DNA of 64,000 nt, taken from contig NZ_JAOWLE010000003.1 in NCBI RefSeq assembly GCF_025751515.1, positions 124,001-188,000 of the forward strand. Direction: 5' to 3'. Under the pieces are notes generated by a model that saw nothing but the letters and a program-made list of their open reading frames with translations, searched no databases and was not told where the DNA came from. The DNA is from Actibacterium sp. XHP0104 (GTDB taxonomy: Bacteria > Pseudomonadota > Alphaproteobacteria > Rhodobacterales > Rhodobacteraceae). Below, piece after piece: positions 9,428 to 17,493 of this stretch; positions within the stretch are counted from its first letter, which is position 1; each line of letters opens with the position of its first letter. A program made the position numbers and the translations under genes.

Positions 9428-10426
9428 ATGACCCGTGACATTCCCATGGTCGAGCTGACACGCGGGCCATTCGTGGAAACCGTGCATCGCGGGCAGGCGG
9501 TGATCTGTGATGCGCGCGGCGATATCGTGCGGGCCTGGGGAGACCCCGATCAGGTGATCCTGCCACGATCCGCGGCCAAGATGATCCAGGCGCTGGCGCT
9601 GGTGGAAAGCGGCGCGGCGGATGCGGCGGGTCTGACCGATCGGCATCTGGCCATCGCCTGCGGGTCGCATATCGCCGCGCCGGTGCATACCGGGCTGGTG
9701 GCGGGCTGGCTGGCCGATCTGGGGCTGGGTGACGATGACCTGTTATGCGGCGCCGAAAACCCGCGTGACCGGGTGACCAAGTTCGAGATGATCCGCGCCG
9801 GCGGACGGGCCTGCCAGGTGCATAACAACTGCTCTGGAAAACACGCGGGGTTTCTGACTGTCGCGCGGCATCTGGGCGCGGGGCCGGATTACGTTCAGCC
9901 CGATCACCCGGTGCAGCTGACGGTGCGCGCCGCCTTCGAAGAGGTCACCGGTGCGCGCAGCCCGGGCTATGGCATCGACGGCTGCGCGGCGCCCAATTTC
10001 GCCACCACCCTGCACGGGCTGGGGCGGGCGCTGGGCTATTTCGCCGGGGCGCGCGGCGGGTCAGGCGATCAGCGCGAACAGGCGGCGGCCCGGTTGCGCG
10101 ATGCGATGGGCGCGCATCCCGATCTGGTCGCGGGTGAGGGCCGCGCCTGCACCGATCTGATGCTGGCCTCTGGCGGCCAGGCCGTGGTCAAAACCGGGGC
10201 CGAGGGCGTTTACGCCGCGATCCTGCCGCAGGCCGGGCTGGGCGTAGCGGTCAAGATCTCGGACGGGGCCACCCGCGCTGCGCAATGCGTGATTGCCGCG
10301 CTGTTGGCGGATCTGGGTGTGGTCGATCCGCAAGATCCGCGAGTGGCGCGCTATCGCACGCCCGACCTGAAAACCTGGGGCGGCGCGGTCACCGGACAGA
10401 TGCGCCCCGCCCCCGGATTTCTCTAG
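9428..10426 (+). CDS. Asparaginase of the thermolabile/Rhizobium etli type (Asparaginase_II family)
   Basis: The 332-residue protein matches the class unrelated to E. coli AnsA/AnsB that hydrolyses L-asparagine to aspartate and ammonia in rhizobia and other Alphaproteobacteria. Recognisable blocks are LPRSAAKMIQALALVESGAAD (first 20 residues only needed), IACGSHIAAPVHT, VHNNCSGKHAGFL with the Cys-Ser-Gly-Lys-His signature, and GIDGCAAPNFA. GGAGG lies about 10 bases before the ATG at 9428; an in-frame extension upstream reads through the promoter region and is not protein-like. It ends one base before the convergent YCII-domain gene. Confidence 0.88.
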   Translation: MTRDIPMVELTRGPFVETVHRGQAVICDARGDIVRAWGDPDQVILPRSAAKMIQALALVESGAADAAGLTDRHLAIACGSHIAAPVHTGLVAGWLADLGLGDDDLLCGAENPRDRVTKFEMIRAGGRACQVHNNCSGKHAGFLTVARHLGAGPDYVQPDHPVQLTVRAAFEEVTGARSPGYGIDGCAAPNFATTLHGLGRALGYFAGARGGSGDQREQAAARLRDAMGAHPDLVAGEGRACTDLMLASGGQAVVKTGAEGVYAAILPQAGLGVAVKISDGATRAAQCVIAALLADLGVVDPQDPRVARYRTPDLKTWGGAVTGQMRPAPGFL

Positions 10427-10741
10427 TCACATCTCGATGGCCTGGGCCACCTCGACCGACCCGGTGCCCTGCACCACCATCGGACAGCCCTTGGCCATGC
10501 TGATCGCGGCGTCCATGTCGGCGGCCTCGACCAGCGAATAGCCCGAGATCGGGTTGGCGCCGCCATTGTCGGCCACACCACCGGTCGCGACGGTATAGGA
10601 CTGGCCCACCGGGTTGCCCCCGTCCAGAACGGCGGCCCCCATATCGGCGAACCAGGCCTGCCATGCGGCCATGGCTTTCTGGCCCTCTTCGGGGGTCTCG
10701 GGCATCTTGCCGCCGTGATAGGCGAATACGAATTTCGGCAT
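10427..10741 (-). CDS. YCII-related domain protein (104 aa)
   Basis: This small cytosolic protein belongs to the YCII/DGPF group of dimeric ferredoxin-like folds. The sequence has the usual opening MPKFVFAYHGG, the Trp-rich middle (AAWQAWFADMGAAVLDGGNPVG), and the GYSLVEAADMDAAISMAKGCP helix-strand end. Homologues are often encoded next to ArsR regulators and AHSA1/SRPBCC proteins, as here: its start lies 3 bases after the SRPBCC stop. The biochemical activity of this group is mostly unknown. Confidence 0.85.
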   Translation of the reverse strand: MPKFVFAYHGGKMPETPEEGQKAMAAWQAWFADMGAAVLDGGNPVGQSYTVATGGVADNGGANPISGYSLVEAADMDAAISMAKGCPMVVQGTGSVEVAQAIEM

Positions 10742-10744
10742 GTT

Positions 10745-11197
10745 TCAGTCTCCCTTGGTTAAAAACGCCTGCAACGCCTGTTCCAGACGGCGCAGGGTCG
10801 AAGTCCATCCCTGTTCGTGCTGTTTCGCGGCCTCGTCGCCGGGCAGATCGCGGTGGTCGATGATCAACACCGCCCCCTCTTCTTGCGCCTGCACCGTAAA
10901 GGTCACATGGCTTTCGGGGCCGCGCGTGTCGGTGTCGTCATGCCAGGCCCAGGTAAACCCGACCGAATGCGGCGGGCGCAGATGGGTGACATGACCCGTC
11001 ACCTTGAACCGCTGGCCGCCGTCGCGCGCGATCATCACCGCGCGCCATGGCCCTTTGCGGGTAAAATTGATGTCATGTTCGACCATATCCACCCATTCGG
11101 TGCCAAACCACTGACCCAGCCGGTCGGGCCGCGTGACCCATTCGAACAAGGCGTCGGCGGAAATGGGGAAATAGCGTTCAAGCCTTACGTCAGTCAT
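10745..11197 (-). CDS. SRPBCC (AHSA1/START-like) domain protein
   Basis: The 150-residue protein has the AHSA1 pattern: LERYFPISADALFEWVTRPDRLGQWFG at the N-terminus, a run of beta strands, and a C-terminal helix with GWTSTLRRLEQALQ. These helix-grip proteins bind hydrophobic ligands or act as co-chaperone-like factors; no specific role can be given. The ATG at 11197 overlaps the end of arsR by 8 bases (ATGACTGA), so the two are coupled, and the YCII gene follows 3 bases later. The three genes form one operon. Confidence 0.88.
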   Translation of the reverse strand: MTDVRLERYFPISADALFEWVTRPDRLGQWFGTEWVDMVEHDINFTRKGPWRAVMIARDGGQRFKVTGHVTHLRPPHSVGFTWAWHDDTDTRGPESHVTFTVQAQEEGAVLIIDHRDLPGDEAAKQHEQGWTSTLRRLEQALQAFLTKGD

Positions 11198-11516
11198 GTG
11201 TGCCCTCTGCTGCGATGGCCCGGGCCAGGCGGTCCAGCCCCTGGTTCCAGAAATGCTTGTGGGATATCGTCCAATCCGCGATGGCCTGCATCGCATCGGG
11301 GCGCACGGCGTAGATGCGCTGAGGGCCGCGAATGGTCTGGCTGACCAGCCCGGCCTCGCGCAGCACCTTGAGGTGGCGCGAAAAGGCGGGGGCGGAGATA
11401 TCGGCCAGTTCGGCCAACGTGCCAGCAGGCTGCGCGCCGTCGGCCATCAGCTTTTCGACGATGGCAAATCGGGTGCTGTCAGCAAGGGCGGCGAATGTTT
11501 TGGTCAGATCGGTCAT
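11190..11516 (-). CDS. ArsR-family transcriptional regulator
   Basis: The 108-residue winged-helix protein has the classic ArsR helix-turn-helix: ALADSTRFAIVEKLM, then LAELADISAPAFSRHLKVLREAGLV and the wing RGPQRIYAVRPD. It lacks the CxC metal site of metal-sensing ArsR members, so it probably responds to another signal or acts as a simple repressor. It is first in the arsR-SRPBCC-YCII operon, a common arrangement in which the regulator controls its own operon. A perfect 18-bp palindrome 46 bases upstream of the start is a candidate operator. Confidence 0.92.
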   Translation of the reverse strand: MTDLTKTFAALADSTRFAIVEKLMADGAQPAGTLAELADISAPAFSRHLKVLREAGLVSQTIRGPQRIYAVRPDAMQAIADWTISHKHFWNQGLDRLARAIAAEGTHD

Positions 11517-11553
11517 GAGGGCATCATGACGCGATTCGTTATTTTCGAAAAAT

Positions 11554-11579
11554 GTTAATTAACTATTTCGCGAAATAGT
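11554..11579. promoter_or_regulatory. Overlapping palindromes upstream of arsR: candidate operator
   Basis: ACTATTTCGCGAAATAGT at 11562-11579 is a perfect 18-bp palindrome. It overlaps a second perfect palindrome, GTTAATTAAC, at 11554-11563. They lie between the serB stop and the arsR start, in the spot expected for the arsR promoter. The sites could also fold at the end of the serB transcript, but no U-tract makes a good terminator. ArsR proteins bind such AT-flanked dyads, so an operator is the more likely reading. Confidence 0.5.
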
Positions 11580-11582
11580 GAG

Positions 11583-12458
11583 TCAGGCCGCGAACTCGTC
11601 ACGGGTATAGCCCTGGATATAGAGCAGCGCCGACAGGTCGCCGAAGTTGATGCGAATATCGCATTCCGCCGCGACCGAGGGCTTGGCATGCAGCGCAACG
11701 CCAGCGCCGGCCAGCCCCAGCATGCCCAGGTCATTCGCCCCGTCGCCCACGGCCATCACGTCGGCATGGGTCAGCCCCAGCCGCGCGGTGATATCCTGCA
11801 ACGCGGCGACCTTGGCCTCGCGCCCCAGAATCGGGTCGGCGACATGGCCGGTCAGCTTGCCGTTTTCGATCATCAGGGTGTTGGCGCGGTTTTCGTCGAA
11901 CCCCAGCTCGGCCGCGACACGCGCGGTAAAGGCGGTGAACCCGCCCGAGACCAGCGCCGCATAGGCGCCGTTGGCCTTCATCGTGGCCAGCAGGGACTTG
12001 CCACCGGGCATGAACGTGATGCGGGTGTTCAGCACCTCGTCGATCACGCCGGCATCCAGACCCGCCAGCAGGCCGACGCGTTCGCGCAGCGCGCCTTCGA
12101 AATCCAGCTCGCCATTCATGGCGCGGGCGGTGATGTCTTTCACCCGCTCGCCCACACCGGCGACATCGGCCAGCTCGTCGATGCATTCCTGCTGAATCAT
12201 GGTGCTGTCCATATCGGCCAGCAGCATCTTCTTGCGCCGCCCTTCGGCGGGTTGGATCACCAGGTCAACGCCCAGTTTCTGCATGTCAGCCCAGACATCC
12301 CAGCGGTTGCCCGGCAGCGCATCCAGCGGAAATTCGGCTGCGATTTCAGTGGCCAACCAGCGCGCGGCGCCCCCGCCCCAGGCATTTCGCAGCGCCTCGA
12401 CGGTGGTTGCGTCCAGCGCGGGATTTGCGGGGTTGGTCAGCAGGGTGGCAACGAACAT
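11583..12458 (-). CDS. serB: Phosphoserine phosphatase
   Basis: This HAD-superfamily phosphatase performs the last step of serine synthesis. The 291-residue protein has an N-terminal ~75-residue domain, then the catalytic motif ADMDSTM with nucleophile D82 and D84, motif II LVSGGFTAF with Ser, and motif III/IV VMAVGDGANDLGML with the metal Asp pair. The ATG at 12458 begins MFVATLL; the frame runs on upstream without protein-like character. It is divergent from serC, 158 bases away, so serB and serC-serA share a promoter region. Confidence 0.95.
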   Translation of the reverse strand: MFVATLLTNPANPALDATTVEALRNAWGGGAARWLATEIAAEFPLDALPGNRWDVWADMQKLGVDLVIQPAEGRRKKMLLADMDSTMIQQECIDELADVAGVGERVKDITARAMNGELDFEGALRERVGLLAGLDAGVIDEVLNTRITFMPGGKSLLATMKANGAYAALVSGGFTAFTARVAAELGFDENRANTLMIENGKLTGHVADPILGREAKVAALQDITARLGLTHADVMAVGDGANDLGMLGLAGAGVALHAKPSVAAECDIRINFGDLSALLYIQGYTRDEFAA

Positions 12459-12570
12459 GGCGGCGGCTTTCGGTCTTTGGGATCGGATCAACGAAATAGT
12501 ATCTACGCGGCGCAATAGCGCAGCTTTTTCTCTTGCGCCAGAGCAAGAACGGCCCTATCTGCGTCGACGG

Positions 12571-12616
12571 GACACCCCTCCCCAACGAGGGGCATATATC
12601 TGGAAGGATACCAGCA
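12571..12616 (+). ncRNA. serC-type leader element (two hairpins, the second holding the ribosome-binding site)
   Basis: Immediately before serC the sequence folds into a perfect six-base hairpin (CCCCTC 12575-12580 with GAGGGG 12587-12592, loop CCCAAC), a TATAT spacer, and a second hairpin (CTGG 12600-12603 with CCAG 12611-12614) whose loop AAGGATA contains the Shine-Dalgarno sequence. The TATC at 12597-12600 can pair alternatively with GATA at 12607-12610. The arrangement and position match the serC RNA element described upstream of serC in Alphaproteobacteria. The ligand or mechanism is not known to me. Confidence 0.68.
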
Positions 12617-13759
12617 ATGGCTATCGAAGCTCCGGCCGCGCGCCCGGCTAACCCGCGTTTTTCCTCTGGCCCCTGCGCCAAGATTCCGACCTTCTCTCTT
12701 GATCTGCTGGCTGATGCGCCCCTGGGCCGCTCGCACCGTGCCGCCATTGGCAAGGACAAGCTGAAAGCCGCGATCGAAACCACCCGCGAAATTCTGGGCA
12801 TCCCCGCCGATTACAAGATCGGTATCGTGCCCGCCTCGGATACCGGCGCCGTTGAAATGGCCCTGTGGTCGCTCTTGGGTGCCCGCAAGGCCGAGATGCT
12901 GGCTTGGGAATCGTTCGGTTCGGGCTGGGTCACCGATGTGGTGAAACAGCTGAAGATCGACGCCGAAGTGAAAACCGCCGATTACGGTGACATCGTTGAT
13001 CTGGCCTCGGTCGATTTCAACAACGACGTGGTGTTCACCTGGAACGGCACCACCTCGGGCGTGCGCGTCCCCAATGGTGACTGGATCGCCGCCGACCGCG
13101 CCGGTCTGACCATCTGCGACGCCACCTCGGCCGCCTTTGCGATGGACCTGCCCTGGGACAAGCTGGATGTAACCACCTTTAGCTGGCAAAAGGTGCTGGG
13201 TGGCGAAGCCGCTCACGGCATGCTGATCCTCAGCCCGCGCGCTGTCGAGCGCCTGGAAAGCTATACCCCCGCCTGGCCGATGCCCAAGATCTTTCGCATG
13301 ACCAAGGGCGGCAAGCTGATCGACGGTATCTTCCGCGGTGAGACCATCAACACCCCGTCGATGCTGGCTGTCGAGGATTACCTGGTCGCGCTGGATTGGG
13401 CGAAATCGGTGGGCGGCCTGAAAGGCCTGATCGCCCGCGCCGACGCCAACACCGCCGCGATTGCACGGTTCGTCGACAGCCATGACTGGATCGCCAACCT
13501 GGCCAATGATCCGGCCACCGCGTCGAACACCAGCGTCTGCCTGAAGTTCACCGACGACCGCATCCAGGACGGCGCCGTTTTCGCCAAGGCCGTGGCCAAG
13601 CGCCTGGAAAAAGAGGGCGTTGCCCTCGATATCGGCGCCTATCGCGACGCGCCCGCCGGCCTGCGCATCTGGTGCGGCGGCACGGTCGAGACCTCGGATA
13701 TCGAGGCTCTGTTGCCGTGGCTGGAATGGGCTTTTGAAGCCGAAATCGCAGCCCAGTGA
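12617..13759 (+). CDS. serC: Phosphoserine aminotransferase
   Basis: This PLP enzyme converts 3-phosphohydroxypyruvate to phosphoserine. The 380-residue protein is of the long alphaproteobacterial class; the PLP lysine is K192 in FSWQKVLGG, with the preceding DATSAAF holding the cofactor-binding Asp. The N-terminal [11 protein letters not shown] substrate-loop region is intact. The ATG at 12617 follows GGAAGGA inside the leader hairpin. serA follows after 66 bases on the same strand. Codon use here is the cleanest GC-rich type in the window, suggesting high expression. Confidence 0.96.
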   Translation: MAIEAPAARPANPRFSSGPCAKIPTFSLDLLADAPLGRSHRAAIGKDKLKAAIETTREILGIPADYKIGIVPASDTGAVEMALWSLLGARKAEMLAWESFGSGWVTDVVKQLKIDAEVKTADYGDIVDLASVDFNNDVVFTWNGTTSGVRVPNGDWIAADRAGLTICDATSAAFAMDLPWDKLDVTTFSWQKVLGGEAAHGMLILSPRAVERLESYTPAWPMPKIFRMTKGGKLIDGIFRGETINTPSMLAVEDYLVALDWAKSVGGLKGLIARADANTAAIARFVDSHDWIANLANDPATASNTSVCLKFTDDRIQDGAVFAKAVAKRLEKEGVALDIGAYRDAPAGLRIWCGGTVETSDIEALLPWLEWAFEAEIAAQ

Positions 13760-13825
13760 TGATCTGGCGGCCCGGTGAACGGGCCGCTCTTTCCCAAAGA
13801 TTTCCCTATCAAGGAGCCTGAGACC

Positions 13826-15418
13826 ATGGCACCCAAAGTTCTCATTTCCGACAAGCTGTCCGACGCCGCCATCCAGATCTTCAAGGATCGTGGCATCGAG
13901 GTCGATTTCCGCCCCGAACTGGGCAAGGACAAAGACGCGCTGGCCGCCGCGATCGGCGACTATGACGGTCTGGCGATCCGTTCGGCCACCAAAGTGACCG
14001 AAAAGCTGCTGGAAAGCGCCACCAACCTGAAAGTCGTCGCCCGCGCCGGTATCGGCACCGACAACGTCGACAAGGCAGCCGCCTCGAAAAAAGGCGTGAT
14101 CGTCATGAACACGCCCTTCGGCAACATGATCACCACCGCCGAACATGCGATCGCGATGATGTTCGCCGTGGCGCGCCAGATCCCCGAAGCCTCGGCCAGC
14201 ACCCATGCCGGCAAGTGGGAAAAATCGAAATTCATGGGTGTCGAGCTGACCAGCAAGACCCTGGGCGTGATCGGCGCCGGCAACATCGGCGGCATCGTCT
14301 GCGACCGCGCCCGCGGCCTCAAGATGAAGGTCATCGCGTTCGACCCCTACCTGTCGGAAGAACGCGCCGACGAGCTGGGCGTTGAAAAGGTCGATCTCGA
14401 CACGCTGCTCAAGCGCGCCGATTTCATCACCCTGCACGTGCCGCTGACCGACAGCACCCGTAACATCCTGTCGCGCGAAAACCTGGCCAAGACCAAGAAG
14501 GGCGTGCGTATCATCAACTGTGCCCGTGGCGGTCTGGTTGACGAAGAGGCGCTGGCCGAGATGCTGAAATCGGGCCATGTGGCCGGTGCCGGCTTTGACG
14601 TGTTCTCGGTCGAACCCGCCACCGAGAACCCGCTGTTCAACCTGCCCAACGTTGTCTGCACCCCGCACCTGGGCGCCTCGACCTCGGAGGCCCAGGAAAA
14701 CGTGGCCCTGCAAGTTGCCGAGCAGATGTCGGATTACCTGCTGACCGGCGCCGTGACCAACGCGCTGAACATGCCGTCCGTCACCGCCGAAGAGGCCAAG
14801 GTCATGGGCCCCTGGCTGAAACTGGCCGAGCATCTGGGCAGCTTTATCGGTCAGCTGACCGACGAGCCGGTCGAAGAGCTGAACATCACCTTTGACGGTG
14901 TGGCCGCGACCATGAACCTGGCCGCGCTGGAATGCGGCGCGGTTGCGGGCATCATGAAGGCCGGCAACCCCGACGTGAACATGGTTTCGGCCCCGGTGGT
15001 CGCACGTGAACGCGGGATGCAGATCTCGAAAACCACGCAAGAGGCCTCGGGCGTGTTCGAAGGCTATATCAAGCTGACGATCAAAACCCCGACCATCACC
15101 CGCTCGATCGCGGGTACGGTGTTCTCGGATGGCAAGCCGCGTTTCATCCAGATCAAGGGCATCAACATCGACGCCGAGATCGGCGAGCACATGCTGTACA
15201 CCACCAACCAGGACGTGCCCGGCATCATCGGCACCCTTGGCGGCGTTCTGGCAAAGCACAACGTGAACATCGCGAACTTTACCCTGGGCCGCACCGCCGT
15301 GGGCGACAGCGCGATCGCGATGCTGTACCTCGACGTGGCCCTGCCCGCCGAGGTGGTGGCCGACCTGAACGCCACGGGCCTGTTCCAGCAGATCCGCCCG
15401 CTGCAGTTCGACGTCTGA
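13826..15418 (+). CDS. serA: D-3-phosphoglycerate dehydrogenase
   Basis: This NAD-dependent enzyme commits 3-phosphoglycerate to serine synthesis. The 530-residue form has the substrate domain (1-100), the Rossmann nucleotide domain with GAGNIGG at 150-156, the INCARGG arginine loop, the TPHLGAST catalytic His motif, an allosteric-substrate-binding intervening domain, and a C-terminal ACT domain beginning near IAGTVFSDGKPRFIQIKGIN. AAGGAG lies about 10 bases before the ATG. It is last in serC-serA, and a strong terminator follows 27 bases after the stop. The ACT domain suggests feedback control by serine as in other family members. Confidence 0.96.
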   Translation: MAPKVLISDKLSDAAIQIFKDRGIEVDFRPELGKDKDALAAAIGDYDGLAIRSATKVTEKLLESATNLKVVARAGIGTDNVDKAAASKKGVIVMNTPFGNMITTAEHAIAMMFAVARQIPEASASTHAGKWEKSKFMGVELTSKTLGVIGAGNIGGIVCDRARGLKMKVIAFDPYLSEERADELGVEKVDLDTLLKRADFITLHVPLTDSTRNILSRENLAKTKKGVRIINCARGGLVDEEALAEMLKSGHVAGAGFDVFSVEPATENPLFNLPNVVCTPHLGASTSEAQENVALQVAEQMSDYLLTGAVTNALNMPSVTAEEAKVMGPWLKLAEHLGSFIGQLTDEPVEELNITFDGVAATMNLAALECGAVAGIMKAGNPDVNMVSAPVVARERGMQISKTTQEASGVFEGYIKLTIKTPTITRSIAGTVFSDGKPRFIQIKGINIDAEIGEHMLYTTNQDVPGIIGTLGGVLAKHNVNIANFTLGRTAVGDSAIAMLYLDVALPAEVVADLNATGLFQQIRPLQFDV

Positions 15419-15444
15419 TCCCAAGGCCAGCAAGATGAAAATAG

Positions 15445-15471
15445 GCCCGCCGCGTATCGCGGCGGGCTTTT
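15445..15471 (+). terminator. Rho-independent terminator of serC-serA
   Basis: A perfect ten-base stem (GCCCGCCGCG 15445-15454 with CGCGGCGGGC 15458-15467) closes a three-base TAT loop and is followed by TTTT. It ends the serC-serA transcript and lies just before the convergent membrane-protein gene. Confidence 0.9.
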
Positions 15472-15487
15472 CCGTTTCGGTCCCGGC

Positions 15488-15865
15488 TCAGGCGCGCGCG
15501 CCGAACCCGTGGCGCAGCACCGTGACCAGAAACACCAGCATCGATGCGCCGGTTATCATCGACCCGGCGATGGCCAGCCCCTCGCCCTTTTGCATCACCG
15601 CCATGGCGATACCCGGCACCATCAGCACCACGCCCCCGATCGCCAACAGCAGGTGAATGCGCGCCAGCCCGGCCCTCGCCGCCTGGGGCGTCAGGTAATA
15701 ATAGACCCCGAACAACGCCATCGTCGCCCAGCCCACCAGATTCAGGTGGGCATGCGCGCCGCCCAGCGCGTGATCGCCAGATGCGGCCATGGCGATGCCC
15801 AGCCCCATGCCGCAGGTCACGCAGATCACCGCGGCGGCAAAAAAGTAGAACGGTATTCCTCTCAT
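15488..15865 (-). CDS. Small heme-copper-oxidase-subunit-I-like membrane protein (125 aa)
   Basis: The protein has four predicted membrane helices (about 4-28, 40-62, 67-91, 99-120). Helix 2 carries AHAHLNLVGWATMALFGVYYYL, which resembles the first His-bearing helices of CcoN/NorB-type oxidase subunits, with HxH and GW. It is far too short for an oxidase subunit and lacks the remaining heme and copper ligands, so it is more likely a heme-binding or structural membrane protein of the same fold family. It is divergent from a LysR gene and may be its target. The name is based on motif resemblance only. Confidence 0.62.
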   Translation of the reverse strand: MRGIPFYFFAAAVICVTCGMGLGIAMAASGDHALGGAHAHLNLVGWATMALFGVYYYLTPQAARAGLARIHLLLAIGGVVLMVPGIAMAVMQKGEGLAIAGSMITGASMLVFLVTVLRHGFGARA

Positions 15866-15992
15866 GTGCAGTCCTTTCCCGCTGCCCCGCCCGCCTTGTG
15901 CGGATCTGGTTCATGTGTCGGGCAGCGGGGGCAGTGTGCCAAACCGCAATTAATTGATGAAATTGATTGATAGTATATTTATAATTACCAAC

Positions 15993-16925
15993 ATGAATTT
16001 ATCTGGCTTCGATCTCAACCTGCTGCGGGTTCTCGATGCGCTGCTGCGCGAAGGATCGACCGTGCGCGCCGGGCAGCGGATCGGCCTGTCGCAACCTGCG
16101 GTGTCAGCGGCGCTGGGGCGGCTGCGCCACGCCTTGGGCGACCCGCTGTTCGTGCGGCAGGGGCAGCGGCTGGTGGCGACCGACTTCGCCCGCTCGCTTG
16201 AGGCGCCGCTGACCGATATCCTGGGACAGCTAGAAGCTTTGCTGGCCGGACCGCCCGCCTTTGACCCCGCCACCGCGCGGCACAGGTTTCGGATCTCGGG
16301 CGCCGATTTCTTTTCCCAGTTGCTGATGCCGCACCTGGCCGATGCGCTGTCGCGCTTGGCGCCGGGGATCAAGATCCAGATGACCAACATCCATCCCGGC
16401 GAGGAATATCACGCGCTCGAAGATCCCTCTGTCGACCTGGCGCTGCTACCGGAAACCCGGTTTCCCGACTGGCTAGAGCACGAACAAGTGCTGGAATCGC
16501 GCCTGGTGGTGATCGCGCGCCAGGGCAATGCCCATCTGGCCGGGGCGGGTATCGCGCCCGGGCATGGCATCCCGCTTGATCTGTTTTGCGGCATCGGCCA
16601 GATCCTGTTTTCACCCGATGGCAGCCTGCGCGGGCTCAGCGACACGGTGCTGGACCAAATCGGCCGCACGCGCGACGTGGTGATGACGATGCCGGCCTTC
16701 GTGGGGGTGTGCAACGCGGTGGCCCAAAGCGACTTTATCGCGCTGGTGCCGCATCAGGTGGCGCATCATATGGCGGGGCCGCTGGGGCTGGATATCTACC
16801 CCCCGCCTTTCGAAATTCCACCGATTCCGCTGCACATGGGCTGGCACCGGCGCCTTACCGGCGCGCCCCCGCAAATCTGGCTGCGCCGGCAGGTCAAAGA
16901 CGCGCTGCACCGACTGGACGCTTGA
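15993..16925 (+). CDS. LysR-family transcriptional regulator (first of two similar in window)
   Basis: The 310-residue protein has the N-terminal LysR winged helix (FDLNLLRVLDALLREGSTVR, then LSQPAVSAALGRLR) and a periplasmic-binding-type effector domain containing FRISGADFFSQLLMP and the GIPLDLFCGI segment. Neither candidate start has a good Shine-Dalgarno. I give the ATG at 15993; an in-frame ATG at 15957 would add 12 residues whose sequence aligns with the same position of the other LysR gene at 50.4 kb. It is divergent from the small membrane protein, which is the likely target. The effector is unknown. Confidence 0.88.
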   Translation: MNLSGFDLNLLRVLDALLREGSTVRAGQRIGLSQPAVSAALGRLRHALGDPLFVRQGQRLVATDFARSLEAPLTDILGQLEALLAGPPAFDPATARHRFRISGADFFSQLLMPHLADALSRLAPGIKIQMTNIHPGEEYHALEDPSVDLALLPETRFPDWLEHEQVLESRLVVIARQGNAHLAGAGIAPGHGIPLDLFCGIGQILFSPDGSLRGLSDTVLDQIGRTRDVVMTMPAFVGVCNAVAQSDFIALVPHQVAHHMAGPLGLDIYPPPFEIPPIPLHMGWHRRLTGAPPQIWLRRQVKDALHRLDA

Positions 16926-16955
16926 CCGAACGCAAAGTCCTGTAATTATTCCAGA

Positions 16956-17378
16956 ATGGAACAATTCGCCCTCGACCGCTTTCTCCCTTATGTGCTGTCC
17001 GTAACCGCGTCGCGGATCAGCAAGGAATTTGCCAGCCGCTATCGCACCGAGTTCGGGCTAAGCATCCCCGAATGGCGCGTGCTGGCGCATCTGTCCCAGG
17101 CCAGCGAGGTGTCGGTGCGGGAAATCCACCGCAAGGTCGACATGGACAAGTCCAAGGTGTCGCGCGCGGCGACCCGGCTAGAGTCTGCGGGCTATATCCA
17201 CAAGGTCACCGACAGCGCCGACCGACGCCTTGTCAAGCTTAGCCTGACGCCTGCGGGGCACGATCTGATAGGTCGCATAATTCCAATTGCCAACGCCTAT
17301 CAGTCCGAATTGCTGACCTTGTTGGGCGACCACGAGGCGGATTTTCGCGCATACCTGGACAAGTTGGTTCAGCGTTAA
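16956..17378 (+). CDS. MarR-family transcriptional regulator
   Basis: The 140-residue protein has the MarR fold: LSIPEWRVLAHLSQASEVSVREI, the recognition region VDMDKSKVSRAATRLESAGYI, and the wing TDSADRRLVKLSLTPAG with the DxR basic motif. It starts 30 bases after the LysR gene on the same strand. The next gene is a thiolase preceded by a long inverted repeat, so MarR control of the thiolase is plausible. Aromatic-acid or lipid-type ligands are common in the family but cannot be inferred here. Confidence 0.91.
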   Translation: MEQFALDRFLPYVLSVTASRISKEFASRYRTEFGLSIPEWRVLAHLSQASEVSVREIHRKVDMDKSKVSRAATRLESAGYIHKVTDSADRRLVKLSLTPAGHDLIGRIIPIANAYQSELLTLLGDHEADFRAYLDKLVQR

Positions 17379-17416
17379 ATCATTTTTCCCACAGAAAAAC
17401 GCCGGACAGCCCATCA

Positions 17417-17458
17417 TAGCCGCTTGATTAGCTTGCCGTTAAGCGAACCGAGCGGCTA
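17417..17458. promoter_or_regulatory. Nested inverted repeat between marR-type gene and thiolase
   Basis: TAGCCGCT at 17417-17424 is matched by AGCGGCTA at 17451-17458, and inside it GCTT (17431-17434) pairs with AAGC (17441-17444) around a six-base loop, leaving symmetrical six-base internal loops. The structure lies 35 bases upstream of the thiolase start. It could be a regulator-binding dyad or an RNA hairpin ending the marR transcript; it has no U-tract. Confidence 0.4.
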
Positions 17459-17493
17459 AACATAAGCGAATCTTTTAAAAGGGGGAGATCGGC

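Noticed and set aside
12503-15433. A 976-codon open frame on the minus strand opposite serC and serA
   Set aside because: It is an antisense shadow of two well-identified genes. The residue composition (Gly, His, Gln, Asp-rich, no domain) is what codon bias creates on the reverse strand.
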